Shown here one piece after another: positions 8,008-16,218 of a stretch of 64,000 nt of DNA. Under the pieces are notes generated by a model that searched no databases, was not told the origin of the DNA, and saw only the letters and a list, made by a program, of their open reading frames with translations. Within the stretch, counting starts at the first letter, position 1; each line of letters opens with the position of its first letter. The stretch is from NCBI RefSeq assembly GCF_014844135.1, contig NZ_CP041403.1:1550001-1614000 (forward strand). Direction: 5' to 3'. The DNA comes from Arcobacter sp. FWKO B (GTDB taxonomy: Bacteria; Campylobacterota; Campylobacteria; Campylobacterales; Arcobacteraceae). Both the position numbers and the translations under genes were made by a program.

Positions 8008-9237
8008 ATGATAGACAAAAGGGAAGCCCTTGTTAAGCTATTTAGCGCAAAAGGGGCAAGGGTCGATACAAACAAAGGTGAAGAGTACTACAACAATCTA
8101 CAAACGCTAATGGAAAATAGATTGAATGAACTCGAAAAAGCTGAAGGTGCATATAAAACAAATATTCATACAATCTTAGAAGCTAATGGCTTAAGTAGAA
8201 GAGATTTTATGAAGTGGGCAAGTGCAGCTTGTGCTATGCTTATGCTTCCAGCTTCTTTTGTACCTACAGTTGCAAGAGCTGCTGAACTTATGAATAGAGT
8301 TCCTATCATCTGGCTAGAACTTCAAGATTGTGCTGGAAATACTGAAGCAATACTAAGAAGTGATGCTCCAACTATTGATGAGCTATTGCTTGATATTGTT
8401 TCTTTGGAATTTAACCACACAATACAAGCTGCTGCTGGGCACGAGGCTGAAAAGCACCTTGATGAAGCCATAGAAACATTTAAAGGAAAGTTTTTATGCG
8501 TTGTAGAAGGCTCAATTCCTAGGGCTATGAATGGACTATATGGTACTATAGGACCTCATGGTGAGACTTTTGAAGAACACCTTTTAAGAGTATCTGCAAA
8601 AAGTGCAGCGGTTGTTGCAGTAGGAACATGTGCTACATTTGGTGGAGTTCCAGCAGCAAGCCCAAATCCAACAGGAGCAGTAGGTGTACAAGATATAGTA
8701 AAAAACAAACCAGTTATCAATATCCCAGCATGTCCAGCAAACCCTGCAAATATCACGGGAACAATACTACATTTTGTACTAACTGGGCAAGTTCCAGCAT
8801 TAGATCATCTAAATCGTCCGAAATTTGCGTTTGGTTATAGAATCCACGACAACTGTGAAAGAAGAGCACACTTTGATGCTGGACACTTTGTAGAGTCTTG
8901 GGGTGATCATGGTGCGAAACACAACTGGTGTCTATACAAAATGGGATGTAAAGGTCCTATGACATTTAATAACTGCTCAATCGTAAGATACAACGAAGCA
9001 GTCAACTGGCCAATAGGTGCAGGACATGGATGTATAGGATGTAGTGAGCCAGATTTTTGGGACAAATATGCAACAGAGAGACCAATATCAGCTTCAAGAA
9101 TCAAAGCACCAACTGGTGGAGTTGAAAGTAGCGTAGATGAATTTGGTTTAGGATTATTAACAGCAGCTGCCATAGGTATAGGAATACACGCAACAGCAAG
9201 TATAGTAGCAGGTAAAAAAGGAGATTCAAATGAGTAA
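8008..9237 (+). CDS. hydA: Periplasmic uptake [NiFe]-hydrogenase small subunit
   Basis: The protein has 409 residues. A 60-residue N-terminal region precedes the Tat signal SRRDFMKWASAACAMLMLP (R64-R65), an arrangement typical of Campylobacterota HydA. The folded enzyme is exported with HydB and carries the Fe-S relay: CATFGG, ACPANP and the later H/C cluster region with C-x2-C motifs. The first motif is CAGN rather than C-x2-C. A hydrophobic helix near the C-terminus (LGLLTAAAIGIGIHATASIV) anchors the complex to the membrane next to HydC. The ATG preceded by AAAAGGAG was chosen; an in-frame ATG 13 codons earlier overlaps the operator. It overlaps hydB by 8 bases. Confidence 0.95.
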   Translation: MIDKREALVKLFSAKGARVDTNKGEEYYNNLQTLMENRLNELEKAEGAYKTNIHTILEANGLSRRDFMKWASAACAMLMLPASFVPTVARAAELMNRVPIIWLELQDCAGNTEAILRSDAPTIDELLLDIVSLEFNHTIQAAAGHEAEKHLDEAIETFKGKFLCVVEGSIPRAMNGLYGTIGPHGETFEEHLLRVSAKSAAVVAVGTCATFGGVPAASPNPTGAVGVQDIVKNKPVINIPACPANPANITGTILHFVLTGQVPALDHLNRPKFAFGYRIHDNCERRAHFDAGHFVESWGDHGAKHNWCLYKMGCKGPMTFNNCSIVRYNEAVNWPIGAGHGCIGCSEPDFWDKYATERPISASRIKAPTGGVESSVDEFGLGLLTAAAIGIGIHATASIVAGKKGDSNE

Positions 9238-10972
9238 ACATCTAATAGTAGATCCAATAACAAGGATAGAAGGACATTTAAGAATAGAAGCAGTTATTGA
9301 TGATAACAATGTAATAACAGATGCTTATGCTAGTTCGACTATGTTTAGGGGGATTGAGACTATTTTAAAAGGTCGTGATCCTAGAGATGCTGGTATGCTT
9401 ACTATGAGAATTTGTGGGGTTTGTACAGGTACACATTATCAAAGAAGTATAGAAGCTGTTGAGCATGCTTTTGATGTAACGATACCTAAAAATGCAAGAT
9501 TGGTAAGAAATCTTATGCAAGGTGCTTTATATATTCATGACCATGTTATTCATTTTTATCATCTTCATGGGCTTGATTGGGTTGATATTACAAGTGCATT
9601 GAAAGCTGACCCTAAAAAAGCAGTTGAAGAGTCATTTAAATGGTGTAAAACTCCTTATGGTGTAGGTGAGAGTGAGCTTATCCAAATCCAAGAAAGACTT
9701 ACAAAGTTCGTCAAAGAGGGAAGATTGGGGATTTTTGCAAATGCTTATTGGGGTAACAAAAATTACAAACTAAGCCCAGAACAAAATCTAATAGCAACAG
9801 CTCACTATCTTCAAGCACTTGACCTTCAAAGAGATGCAGCAAAACTTATGGCTATTTTTGGCGGTAAAATGCCTCATCCTCAAAGTATAGTTGTTGGAGG
9901 GGTAACTTGTGTTCAAGATATCCAAAATCCTGCAAGAATTGCACTATTTAAAACGCTACTTAAAAAGTTCAATCATTTTATCAAAACTGCATATTTACCT
10001 GATGTTTATATGGCTGGTAGTGTATATGTGAGTGAGGCACTTGATGGTACTGGTGCTGGACTTAAAAACTATCTATGTTATGGGGATTTTAAACTTGATG
10101 ATACAGGTTTTTATCAAGCTGCAAATCTTTTCCCTAGTGGAGTAGTATTAAATGGAGATTTGAGTAAAGTTTATCCATTTGATCAATCAAAAGTAACAGA
10201 AGATGTAACTCACGCTTGGTATGAAGCAAGTGGACCACAACATCCATTTGATGGTACTACAAATCCTAAATATACAGGATTAGAGAAAAAAGCAGATGGT
10301 TATGCATACTTAAAAACAAAAGAAAAATATAGCTGGATAAAATCTCCAATTTATGACAACCAAAGAGTAGAAGTAGGGCCACTAGCTAGAATGGTAGTTG
10401 GTGTGGCTGCTGGTGATGAGAGAATCACTAAGTATGTGACAAATTTCTTGGCAACTTTGGGTGAAAAACTAGGTCTAGGCGGTCCAGCTCCAACTGCAGC
10501 ACTTTTTTCTACAATAGGAAGAACAGCAGCAAGAGCTATAGAAACTGAGCTTATGGGTGATGTGATGGTTGATTGGATAGATGAATTAGCTGCAAATGCT
10601 GCATCTGGGGATCTTCATACTTGGACGAAATTTGACTTCAATGCGGTAAGCAAAGATGCAAAAGGATATGGTCTAGCTGAAGCTCCTAGAGGTGGACTAG
10701 GTCACTGGGTAAAAATCAAAGATGGCAAAATAGAAAACTATCAAGCAGTAGTTCCAAGTACTTGGAATGCAGCACCAAGAGATAATGAAGGAAGAATGGG
10801 AGCATACGAAGCTGCACTTATTGGTACAAAAGTAGCTGATGTAAACCAACCTTTGGAGATATTACGAACTATACATAGTTTTGACCCTTGTATTGCGTGT
10901 GCTGTGCATATTATTGATACAAAAGGGAAAGAGTTGGGTAGATTTAAAGTCGGGACAAACTGTGCAATATAA
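9230..10972 (+). CDS. hydB: Periplasmic uptake [NiFe]-hydrogenase large subunit
   Basis: The catalytic subunit has 580 residues. N-terminal RIEGHLRIE, RICGVCTGTH (nickel cysteines 1 and 2), EAPRGGLGHW and the C-terminal DPCIACAVH (cysteines 3 and 4) are all intact. Twenty residues follow the final histidine, and these are the tail removed by the HydD protease after metal insertion. The mature enzyme oxidises H2 in the periplasm and passes electrons through HydA to HydC and menaquinone. Its start overlaps the end of hydA and hydC follows 11 bases later, so hydABC form one tight operon. Confidence 0.96.
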   Translation: MSKHLIVDPITRIEGHLRIEAVIDDNNVITDAYASSTMFRGIETILKGRDPRDAGMLTMRICGVCTGTHYQRSIEAVEHAFDVTIPKNARLVRNLMQGALYIHDHVIHFYHLHGLDWVDITSALKADPKKAVEESFKWCKTPYGVGESELIQIQERLTKFVKEGRLGIFANAYWGNKNYKLSPEQNLIATAHYLQALDLQRDAAKLMAIFGGKMPHPQSIVVGGVTCVQDIQNPARIALFKTLLKKFNHFIKTAYLPDVYMAGSVYVSEALDGTGAGLKNYLCYGDFKLDDTGFYQAANLFPSGVVLNGDLSKVYPFDQSKVTEDVTHAWYEASGPQHPFDGTTNPKYTGLEKKADGYAYLKTKEKYSWIKSPIYDNQRVEVGPLARMVVGVAAGDERITKYVTNFLATLGEKLGLGGPAPTAALFSTIGRTAARAIETELMGDVMVDWIDELAANAASGDLHTWTKFDFNAVSKDAKGYGLAEAPRGGLGHWVKIKDGKIENYQAVVPSTWNAAPRDNEGRMGAYEAALIGTKVADVNQPLEILRTIHSFDPCIACAVHIIDTKGKELGRFKVGTNCAI

Positions 10973-10983
10973 AGGGGTACAAA

Positions 10984-11682
10984 ATGGCTTACAATAAAAT
11001 AAAAAGAATGACAGCCTTTATGAGGATAAATCATTGGGTTGTAGCAATTTGTATGGTTGCAGCTGTTATTACGGGTCTTTATATTGCTAATCCTTATTAT
11101 CAAAGTATGATTGCTGAGGATTCAGCATATACTTTTGTGATGGCTTGGAATAGATGGATTCACTTTATGGCTGCTATTATATTTGATGTTAGTAGTATAG
11201 TTATAGCTTATTTGTATTTTTTCTCAAGATTTGAAAAACCATACAAAAAGCTTATCCCTAATGCTCAAAATATCAAAGAGTTTTGGGAAGTTTTTGTTAA
11301 TCTTATCACATTAAATAGAGTTAAAAGATTTGATTCAAGTCATAGTGATAGTTTCAATGTGGTATTTTTTACAGTATTTCACCTTATGCTTCTTTGGATG
11401 CTTCTTACTGGGCTTCAGCTTTATGTGCATGGACTTGCATCTGGACAAAGCTCTATTGGTGCTTGGTGGCCATGGATGCTACATCTTTTTACTGACTGGA
11501 CTGTATGGGCTACTGGTGGTACATATATGGATGTAAGAATATCTCACCATGTGACAATGTATGCTATAATCGTATGGGTAATGTTCCATATTTATTATCA
11601 AGTATGGAGAACTATTTTTTGGAAAGAGGGTGATATCAACATCGTTTTTGGTGGAGATAAATTCGTGAAAGAAGATAAATAG
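10984..11682 (+). CDS. hydC: Hydrogenase di-haem cytochrome b subunit
   Basis: The protein has 232 residues with four main hydrophobic segments and conserved histidines near helix ends (RINHWVV in helix 1, NRWIHFMA in helix 2, SHHVTMYAIIVWVMFHIYY in the last). This is the pattern of the HupC/HyaC haem b anchor, which carries electrons from HydA to the quinone pool. RISHH in the last segment matches the family's conserved haem ligands. It is the third gene of the hyd operon, 11 bases after hydB. An imperfect hairpin follows directly at its stop codon. Confidence 0.93.
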   Translation: MAYNKIKRMTAFMRINHWVVAICMVAAVITGLYIANPYYQSMIAEDSAYTFVMAWNRWIHFMAAIIFDVSSIVIAYLYFFSRFEKPYKKLIPNAQNIKEFWEVFVNLITLNRVKRFDSSHSDSFNVVFFTVFHLMLLWMLLTGLQLYVHGLASGQSSIGAWWPWMLHLFTDWTVWATGGTYMDVRISHHVTMYAIIVWVMFHIYYQVWRTIFWKEGDINIVFGGDKFVKEDK

Positions 11683-11734
11683 TTGATGGTAGATAGTTGA
11701 TGGTTTTTTATCCATCAGCTATCAACTATAAACT
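11681..11734. repeat. Long imperfect hairpin between hydC and hydD
   Basis: Two 23-base arms (11681-11703 and 11712-11734) pair at about 18 positions around an 8-base T-rich loop. The arms are made of degenerate GTTGATGG/GATAGTTGATGG units. The left arm starts within the hydC stop codon. There is no clean poly-T run after it, so it is more likely an mRNA-stability or processing hairpin separating the structural genes hydABC from hydDE than a terminator. Confidence 0.5.
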
Positions 11735-11753
11735 ATAAACAAAAAGGTAAAGT

Positions 11754-12302
11754 ATGCAAAAAACCACAGCGATAGTAGGTGCTGGGACTATTATTTTTAA
11801 AGATGAAGGTGTTGGAGTTTATGCTCAGAGATATCTTGAAGAGAATTATCTCTTTGGTGAAGATGTAACTTTGGTAGATGGTGGTGTTCTTGGTTTTCAA
11901 CTTATGACATACTATAGCGAGTATGATAATGTCTTGATACTTGATACTATAAGTATGGATGATAAGGCAGGTAGCATTTATAGTATACCAGCAGATGAGC
12001 TTTTGGGGCTTGGAAGCTACAAACAAAATGCTCATGAGGTAGAAATAGTCGAGATGTTGGAGATTTGTTCACTACTAGATAAAATGGCAAATGTTCATAT
12101 TGTTGGGATTGTTCCAAAAGATATAGAAAGTGTTGAGATTGATTTGACCTCTGATATCCGCTTGAAATTTGATGAGTTTGTATCATCAGCTTTGAAACAG
12201 TTAGATATTATGGGCGTAGCTTACACAAAAAAAGATAAATATACAAATTTAGATGAAATAATAAATATATATTCAAACCCACAACTTTTAAGAGAATTAT
12301 AA
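11754..12302 (+). CDS. hydD: Hydrogenase maturation endopeptidase
   Basis: The protein has 182 residues of the HyaD/HybD/HydD family. It senses nickel in the HydB precursor and cuts off the C-terminal tail. The nickel-sensing ligands fit the family spacing: E18 in KDEG, D64 in LILDT and H94 in NAHE. The usual GxGN near the N-terminus reads GAGT. It follows hydC after a 71-base gap containing a hairpin and precedes hydE by 9 bases. The sensor-like large subunit elsewhere in the window has no tail, so HydB is the only visible substrate here. Confidence 0.92.
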   Translation: MQKTTAIVGAGTIIFKDEGVGVYAQRYLEENYLFGEDVTLVDGGVLGFQLMTYYSEYDNVLILDTISMDDKAGSIYSIPADELLGLGSYKQNAHEVEIVEMLEICSLLDKMANVHIVGIVPKDIESVEIDLTSDIRLKFDEFVSSALKQLDIMGVAYTKKDKYTNLDEIINIYSNPQLLREL

Positions 12303-12311
12303 AGGCAAATA

Positions 12312-13709
12312 ATGGCGATACAACAAACAATAGAATATAAAAGTACAAACAATTATTTTGCAGGATTTTTACAAGCACTTATAAATGAAGCTCAAATAAA
12401 TGCAAGTGTAGATTTTGATGGTAAAACAATCACTTTGAAACTTGATGACACAAACCAAGAGAAACTAGAATTATTTTCAAATCTTTGTAATAAATATCTT
12501 CCATATTCTTTGTTTTTGGGAGATATTACCACAACACAAGAAAATCTTGATATCACACCAACTCACTTAAAAAGTGATGATTATAATATCGCTCTTTGTC
12601 CTAAATGTTTGGAGATGATTTCAAACCCATCAAGCAACAGCTATCTTGATGATAGTATAGTTTGTAATCACTACAGTAATGAAGGAATATCTACACAAGA
12701 CTATACCACATTTTCACCCCACTATAGCGAGGGGTGTAGTGTACTGCTTACAGATGCGTCAAAAGTAGATGATTTATTTATAATGACAGATGAGGAGAAA
12801 AAAGCACTCTTTAGTATAGAAAAACCATCTATCAAAGTGACCATTGCAGATGAGACTCTAAAAGAACTAACAGGCAAAAACTACATCTGGATAAAATCAC
12901 CAAGTACCATAAAAAGTACACTTGTAGCACTAAATGCAAAAGATAGTGGTGTGGCATATTTATTTTTTGATGATAACTATGAAAACAAAGCAGTAGTTAT
13001 CCAAAAAAATATCACATTTTTACAAAATCCGTTGAAAATACTTGAAAATTTAGATAATGATAGTGTAATAAATAAGTTTTTAAATATCAAACAAGAAGCT
13101 AAATTTGATAAAGCCATAGGTGCAGTCTTGCCTAAAAATAAGCCACTTAGTTTTCTGCTTCACGATGGTAAAACAACTCACGAAATAATCAAATTCAACC
13201 CTTTTGATTTGCAAAGTGTGATGATGAGTTTGAGAAATGATGAAAATAAATCAAAACTAATAACAAACTTTGAAGCCAAATTTCCACATATCATAGAGGC
13301 ACTAAATCAAAGTAATACTACTGATTTTTTTGAAGCTATTGCTATTATTTTAGAGCTTGAAAATGGTAGTTTTGATGAGGTGAGTGATACATCATGTGGA
13401 TTTAGAGGAAATGGCGGATTGAAACTTGATACAAATTTCGCTGATGGTGGGATGGATTATTCTTCATTCTTGAGTACTCTTATGAGCTTCAAACTAGCAG
13501 ATACTCCAGATATATACCTAGCATATAGCGTATATGAATCCATAGCTGATATGGTCATCTCAATACTAAGCCAGCTAAAAGATAGGTACAAAATAGAGCA
13601 TTTTATCATGATGGGTGATATGCTTGAAAACAGCGTAGTTTATAGCAGAATTTTAAGCAAATTCGCCATGAGCAATCCTTACTTTTCCAAAGAAATAGGG
13701 ATAAAATAA
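12312..13709 (+). CDS. hydE: HydE-type hydrogenase accessory protein (HypF-related)
   Basis: The protein has 465 residues. Parts resemble HypF: a cysteine/histidine segment (CPKCLEMI, then DDSIVCNHY and SEGC) recalls the HypF zinc fingers, and the C-terminus has Kae1-like pieces (CGFRGNGGLKLDT, FADGGMDYSSFL, MMGDMLENSVVY). It lacks the acylphosphatase start and full nucleotide motifs of HypF. Its place as the fifth gene of hydABCDE matches the organisation I know from Wolinella. The molecular role is not established here; a chaperone or assembly role for HydAB is the likely one. It is the last hydrogenase gene before the accessory island. Confidence 0.7.
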   Translation: MAIQQTIEYKSTNNYFAGFLQALINEAQINASVDFDGKTITLKLDDTNQEKLELFSNLCNKYLPYSLFLGDITTTQENLDITPTHLKSDDYNIALCPKCLEMISNPSSNSYLDDSIVCNHYSNEGISTQDYTTFSPHYSEGCSVLLTDASKVDDLFIMTDEEKKALFSIEKPSIKVTIADETLKELTGKNYIWIKSPSTIKSTLVALNAKDSGVAYLFFDDNYENKAVVIQKNITFLQNPLKILENLDNDSVINKFLNIKQEAKFDKAIGAVLPKNKPLSFLLHDGKTTHEIIKFNPFDLQSVMMSLRNDENKSKLITNFEAKFPHIIEALNQSNTTDFFEAIAIILELENGSFDEVSDTSCGFRGNGGLKLDTNFADGGMDYSSFLSTLMSFKLADTPDIYLAYSVYESIADMVISILSQLKDRYKIEHFIMMGDMLENSVVYSRILSKFAMSNPYFSKEIGIK

Positions 13710-13761
13710 TCCTTATTTCTTTTATAATAAACACCAGATTTGGTCACCAAGGTTCGGTAGA

Positions 13762-14178
13762 TTAAGGTTTACAAATATCTGTATTCCCAAAAACAGAGAG
13801 TTCAAGAAGCTTTTTGTCATTTGTTATAAATTGTTCACAAGCATTTCTTATACAACTTTGAAGTACTATTAAATCTTCAAAATCATCAAATATAGCTTGT
13901 GTAAAGCTATTCTTTGCAGTAATAAAATCACTGTGGTTTAAATATATAGGCTCTATTTCAGAGCATAAAGCATCTATTGCATTTATGACATCAATTGGAG
14001 ATAATTTTCTTTTTTGAGTCAAAATATAGTAAAAAGTAGTAATAAAATCACCTGAAAAATAAAACTCTTTTGATTTATCATCTTTGTTAAGCATGTACCA
14101 TTTTATTGATTCTTTAGCTGTTGGTCTTGTGGTATCAAGCAAATCCAAACAAATATTTGCATCAAGAAATATTTTCAT
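13762..14178 (-). CDS. PIN-domain toxin (VapC-like)
   Basis: The protein has 138 residues of the PIN ribonuclease fold. The acidic metal-binding residues expected for the family are visible: D6 in FLDANICLD, a second acidic group in the middle helix, D in DDFEDLIVLQ and D in FITNDKKL. The gene follows the small upstream gene with a 17-base overlap, the usual layout of a type II toxin-antitoxin operon with antitoxin first. It would cleave RNA when freed from its antitoxin. It marks the left edge of the accessory island after hydE. Confidence 0.8.
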   Translation of the reverse strand: MKIFLDANICLDLLDTTRPTAKESIKWYMLNKDDKSKEFYFSGDFITTFYYILTQKRKLSPIDVINAIDALCSEIEPIYLNHSDFITAKNSFTQAIFDDFEDLIVLQSCIRNACEQFITNDKKLLELSVFGNTDICKP

Positions 14179-14428
14179 GATGTACTTTCTTCATATCTTT
14201 GAAATCACCACTTCCTATCTTGCCATCAAGCATACCGATAAAACCACCTGTGCGTTTTGCAGCTGTATTTTCAATAGTATCTACTATACTTGGGTCTTTG
14301 GCGATAGCTTGAAAATAAAGATTGATAGCCTCTGTCAAATTTTTGTGTTTATGTTTTAGGACAACTGTTGCCTTATCAATAGTTTCACTATCAAGCAAAA
14401 AGTTTTTTCTTACCTTTAGAGTATTCAT
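14162..14428 (-). CDS. Antitoxin of the PIN toxin pair
   Basis: The protein has 88 residues. Its N-terminal part (VRKNFLLDSETIDKATVVLKHKHKNLTEAINLYF) looks like a ribbon-helix-helix or short helical DNA-binding region. The C-terminal half is polar and ends in a tail that would bind the toxin. AAGG precedes the ATG. The promoter carries an inverted repeat over its -10 box, consistent with autoregulation by the pair. The exact antitoxin family is not identified. Confidence 0.7.
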   Translation of the reverse strand: MNTLKVRKNFLLDSETIDKATVVLKHKHKNLTEAINLYFQAIAKDPSIVDTIENTAAKRTGGFIGMLDGKIGSGDFKDMKKVHHENIS

Positions 14429-14443
14429 GAGCTACCTTTTTGA

Positions 14444-14464
14444 TATGTATTTATATTATACATA
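14444..14464 (-). promoter_or_regulatory. Promoter/operator of the toxin-antitoxin operon
   Basis: In the minus sense TATAAT (14460-14455) lies 26 bases upstream of the antitoxin ATG. It sits inside an inverted repeat, TATGTAT and ATACATA separated by 7 bases. An operator overlapping the -10 is the standard arrangement for a self-repressing toxin-antitoxin operon. Confidence 0.55.
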
Positions 14465-14690
14465 CAATTATAGCACATAATTCTCAAAAACATATAAGAT
14501 TTGGTATATAATTCATACTAAAAATCTAGTTTTCTTTCTCAAAATGGCGATATATTTAAAAGACTGGAACTTGTAGAAAAAAAATAACTTGCGATGAATC
14601 AACCATCACACACCTAAGCAAAGCCCATACCGATCTCAGTCTTATTAAACTATTTGTCAAATTGAAATATAGTTTATAATGAAAACTGTA
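14465..14690. other. Gap between the TA operon and the cassette array
   Basis: No full gene was found. Two short forward open stretches (one ending SQNGDIFKRLELVEKK, one ending LSKAHTDLSLIKLF...KYSL) sit between stop codons without start or SD. They may be relics of an older gene. No attC or repeat is visible here. Confidence 0.4.
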
Positions 14691-14762
14691 TCCTAACGTT
14701 TAAAATGAGCGATCAAAAAGCAGCCCGCTGGTTTTTGATTGGTCTCCTTTGATTTGTTAGAT
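14691..14762 (-). repeat. attC site 1 (after the NERD cassette)
   Basis: This 72-base site has integron attC architecture, read on the minus strand. R'' is ATCTAAC (14762-14756), matching RYYYAAC. R' is GTTAGGA (14697-14691), matching GTTRRRY except the last base. Between them is an imperfect palindrome with arms AATCAAAAA / TTTTTGAT around a GC-rich tip. The TAA stop of the NERD gene lies inside R''. The flanks (GGAG..CCAATCA and GAT.GCTCA..T) recur in site 3. Confidence 0.85.
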
Positions 14763-15545
14763 GACTTGAGCGGTGTGCCTACATTTAGGGTAATTACTGC
14801 AGCCATAAAACTCATTTCCTTTATTCGTACCTTGCTTTGCAACGCGTAAGACCAATTCGCTTCCGCACTTGGGACATACGTTGGTATTTTCTTTTTCTTT
14901 TACGATATTTTGAACATGCTTGACATGTTCTCTGTGCGTTTTCAATGTCCGAGACAGCCTGCCAGATTCTATTGCTGTCACAATTTGATTGACTTCAGCT
15001 TGGAGTATTATTTTGTCTGTCTTTGATTTTATATAACCAATAAAGCCACCTGCATAGGTCACATTCTCGGGCATTTTGGTTTTGAAGGTACTGTCACCGA
15101 CAAAAACGATAACCGAAAATATTTTGCTGTGATCTATTCCCAGTGCAGATTCAATGGTTTTTACATGCTTATAGTTTTGATGCAGTGGGTTTTGAAAATT
15201 GCTGGTGTGTTTATAGATTTTTTGACTCCAAGTTTTTTGTTTTTCATCACCGAATATCCAGCCCTTCATATTTTTCGTTTCAATGACAAAAATACCGAAT
15301 TCAGATACAACAATATGGTCAATCTGGGTGGTGCCGTTTTCTGTTGGAAGGGTTACGTTTTTTATCAGATGATATATCTGCTTGTCTAGTCGTACATTTA
15401 CGGCAAAATTTACAAGCATTTCACCAAGTAAGCCTTTTCCAAATGGTGATTTGAAGAACAATATTATTAATACGAGTGGGATCAAGTACCATACTTGAAC
15501 TAAGTTGGCTAATACAGAAGAAAAAACGGCTGATAAATCTAGCAT
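14757..15545 (-). CDS. Integron cassette 1: NERD-domain nuclease-like protein with zinc ribbon
   Basis: The protein has 262 residues from the ATG chosen here, which has AAAGGAG upstream; a longer frame would read back through the neighbouring attC. An N-terminal membrane helix (VWYLIPLVLIILFF) is followed by a NERD (nuclease-related) domain with QIDHIVVSEFGIFVIETKN, a D-x12-E-x-K arrangement like PD-(D/E)XK enzymes. The C-terminal 40 residues form a topoisomerase-type zinc ribbon (CPKCG ... CSNYPKC). NERD proteins are suspected DNA-processing enzymes, and some occur in phage-defence loci. Gene and attC together form a standard one-gene cassette. Its GC content looks higher than that of the chromosomal genes around it. 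Confidence 0.8.
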   Translation of the reverse strand: MLDLSAVFSSVLANLVQVWYLIPLVLIILFFKSPFGKGLLGEMLVNFAVNVRLDKQIYHLIKNVTLPTENGTTQIDHIVVSEFGIFVIETKNMKGWIFGDEKQKTWSQKIYKHTSNFQNPLHQNYKHVKTIESALGIDHSKIFSVIVFVGDSTFKTKMPENVTYAGGFIGYIKSKTDKIILQAEVNQIVTAIESGRLSRTLKTHREHVKHVQNIVKEKENTNVCPKCGSELVLRVAKQGTNKGNEFYGCSNYPKCRHTAQVI

Positions 15546-15566
15546 TGTCTGTTGACTCCTTTTGTC

Positions 15567-15635
15567 ATCTAACGTTTGAGTTGAGAAATATTTGAGCCGC
15601 AGGGTCAAATATTTCTCTCCAAAGTTTTGTTGTAT
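15567..15635 (-). repeat. attC site 2 (after the GNAT-like cassette)
   Basis: A 69-base site. On the minus strand R'' is ATACAAC (15635-15629) and R' is GTTAGAT (15573-15567), a perfect GTTRRRY. The stem is a perfect 13-bp inverted repeat, GAGAAATATTTGA at 15583-15595 and TCAAATATTTCTC at 15605-15617, with a 9-base loop. The stop codon of the adjoining gene touches R''. Confidence 0.85.
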
Positions 15636-16115
15636 CTATATTACAATATGTTCGTATTTGGAGTTTATATTTTCCAAAAAACTATTCATATCATTAGATA
15701 TTGGAGATTCTATTAAAAAATCACCAAACTTTTCTTCTAATTTCTTCCAATTTTTTTTAAGATTTCCTCTATTTCTAAAAAATGGATGAAGCCAAATCCA
15801 TTTAAGTACCCAACGGTCAGGTTCTTCGGTGAATTTCTGAATGGTAAAGTTACAAGCTCCATAAATACGATATGGCATTGGTTCTTTTATAAACTTATCA
15901 GGAGCTTCCTCTGTGAATAATAACGCTTTATATTCTTCTCGTAGATCACCATATGGACAAAAAGGTACAAAATCATAGTTAAGTTCTTCTTTGAAATATT
16001 TTGCAAGTTTATAAACTTCTTCAAATAGTTCTAATTCAGATTGTTTGTCTACTTCTATAATAGTATTTGATCTATACTCTGTAGATACTAATAAATCCAT
16101 CGAATAGTTTTTCAC
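15636..16115 (-). CDS. Integron cassette 2: GNAT-like protein
   Basis: The protein has 159 residues, starting at a GTG with AAGGAA upstream. The segment RIYGACNFTI followed by WVLKWIWLHPFFRNRGNLKKNW resembles the beta strand and acetyl-CoA loop of GNAT acetyltransferases (aromatic-rich HPFFRNRG in place of the usual Q/RxxGxG/A). The rest is not recognised. No substrate can be predicted. The gene is bounded on both sides by attC sites, so it is a complete cassette in the same orientation as its neighbours. Confidence 0.55.
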   Translation of the reverse strand: MKNYSMDLLVSTEYRSNTIIEVDKQSELELFEEVYKLAKYFKEELNYDFVPFCPYGDLREEYKALLFTEEAPDKFIKEPMPYRIYGACNFTIQKFTEEPDRWVLKWIWLHPFFRNRGNLKKNWKKLEEKFGDFLIESPISNDMNSFLENINSKYEHIVI

Positions 16116-16142
16116 TTTAATTTCCTTTTATTTTCAACATGG

Positions 16143-16213
16143 ATACAACGGTTGAAGTGAGCAATCAGTAATCCGCGCGCGGGTTACTGATTGGCTCCTC
16201 CGTTTTGTTATCT
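16143..16213 (-). repeat. attC site 3 (after the D-EVK cassette)
   Basis: A 71-base site. On the minus strand R'' is AGATAAC (16213-16207) and R' is GTTGTAT (16149-16143). The stem pairs AATCAGTAA with TTACTGATT around a GC-only tip, flanked by paired GAGCC/GCTC boxes. The unpaired flanks closely resemble site 1, so the two belong to one attC subfamily. The stop of cassette gene 3 lies five bases before R''. Confidence 0.87.
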
Positions 16214-16218
16214 AATAC

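Noticed and set aside
15546-15608. Longer N-terminus for the NERD cassette protein
   Set aside because: The extra 21 codons would read through the R' box of attC site 2, and the downstream ATG has a far better SD.
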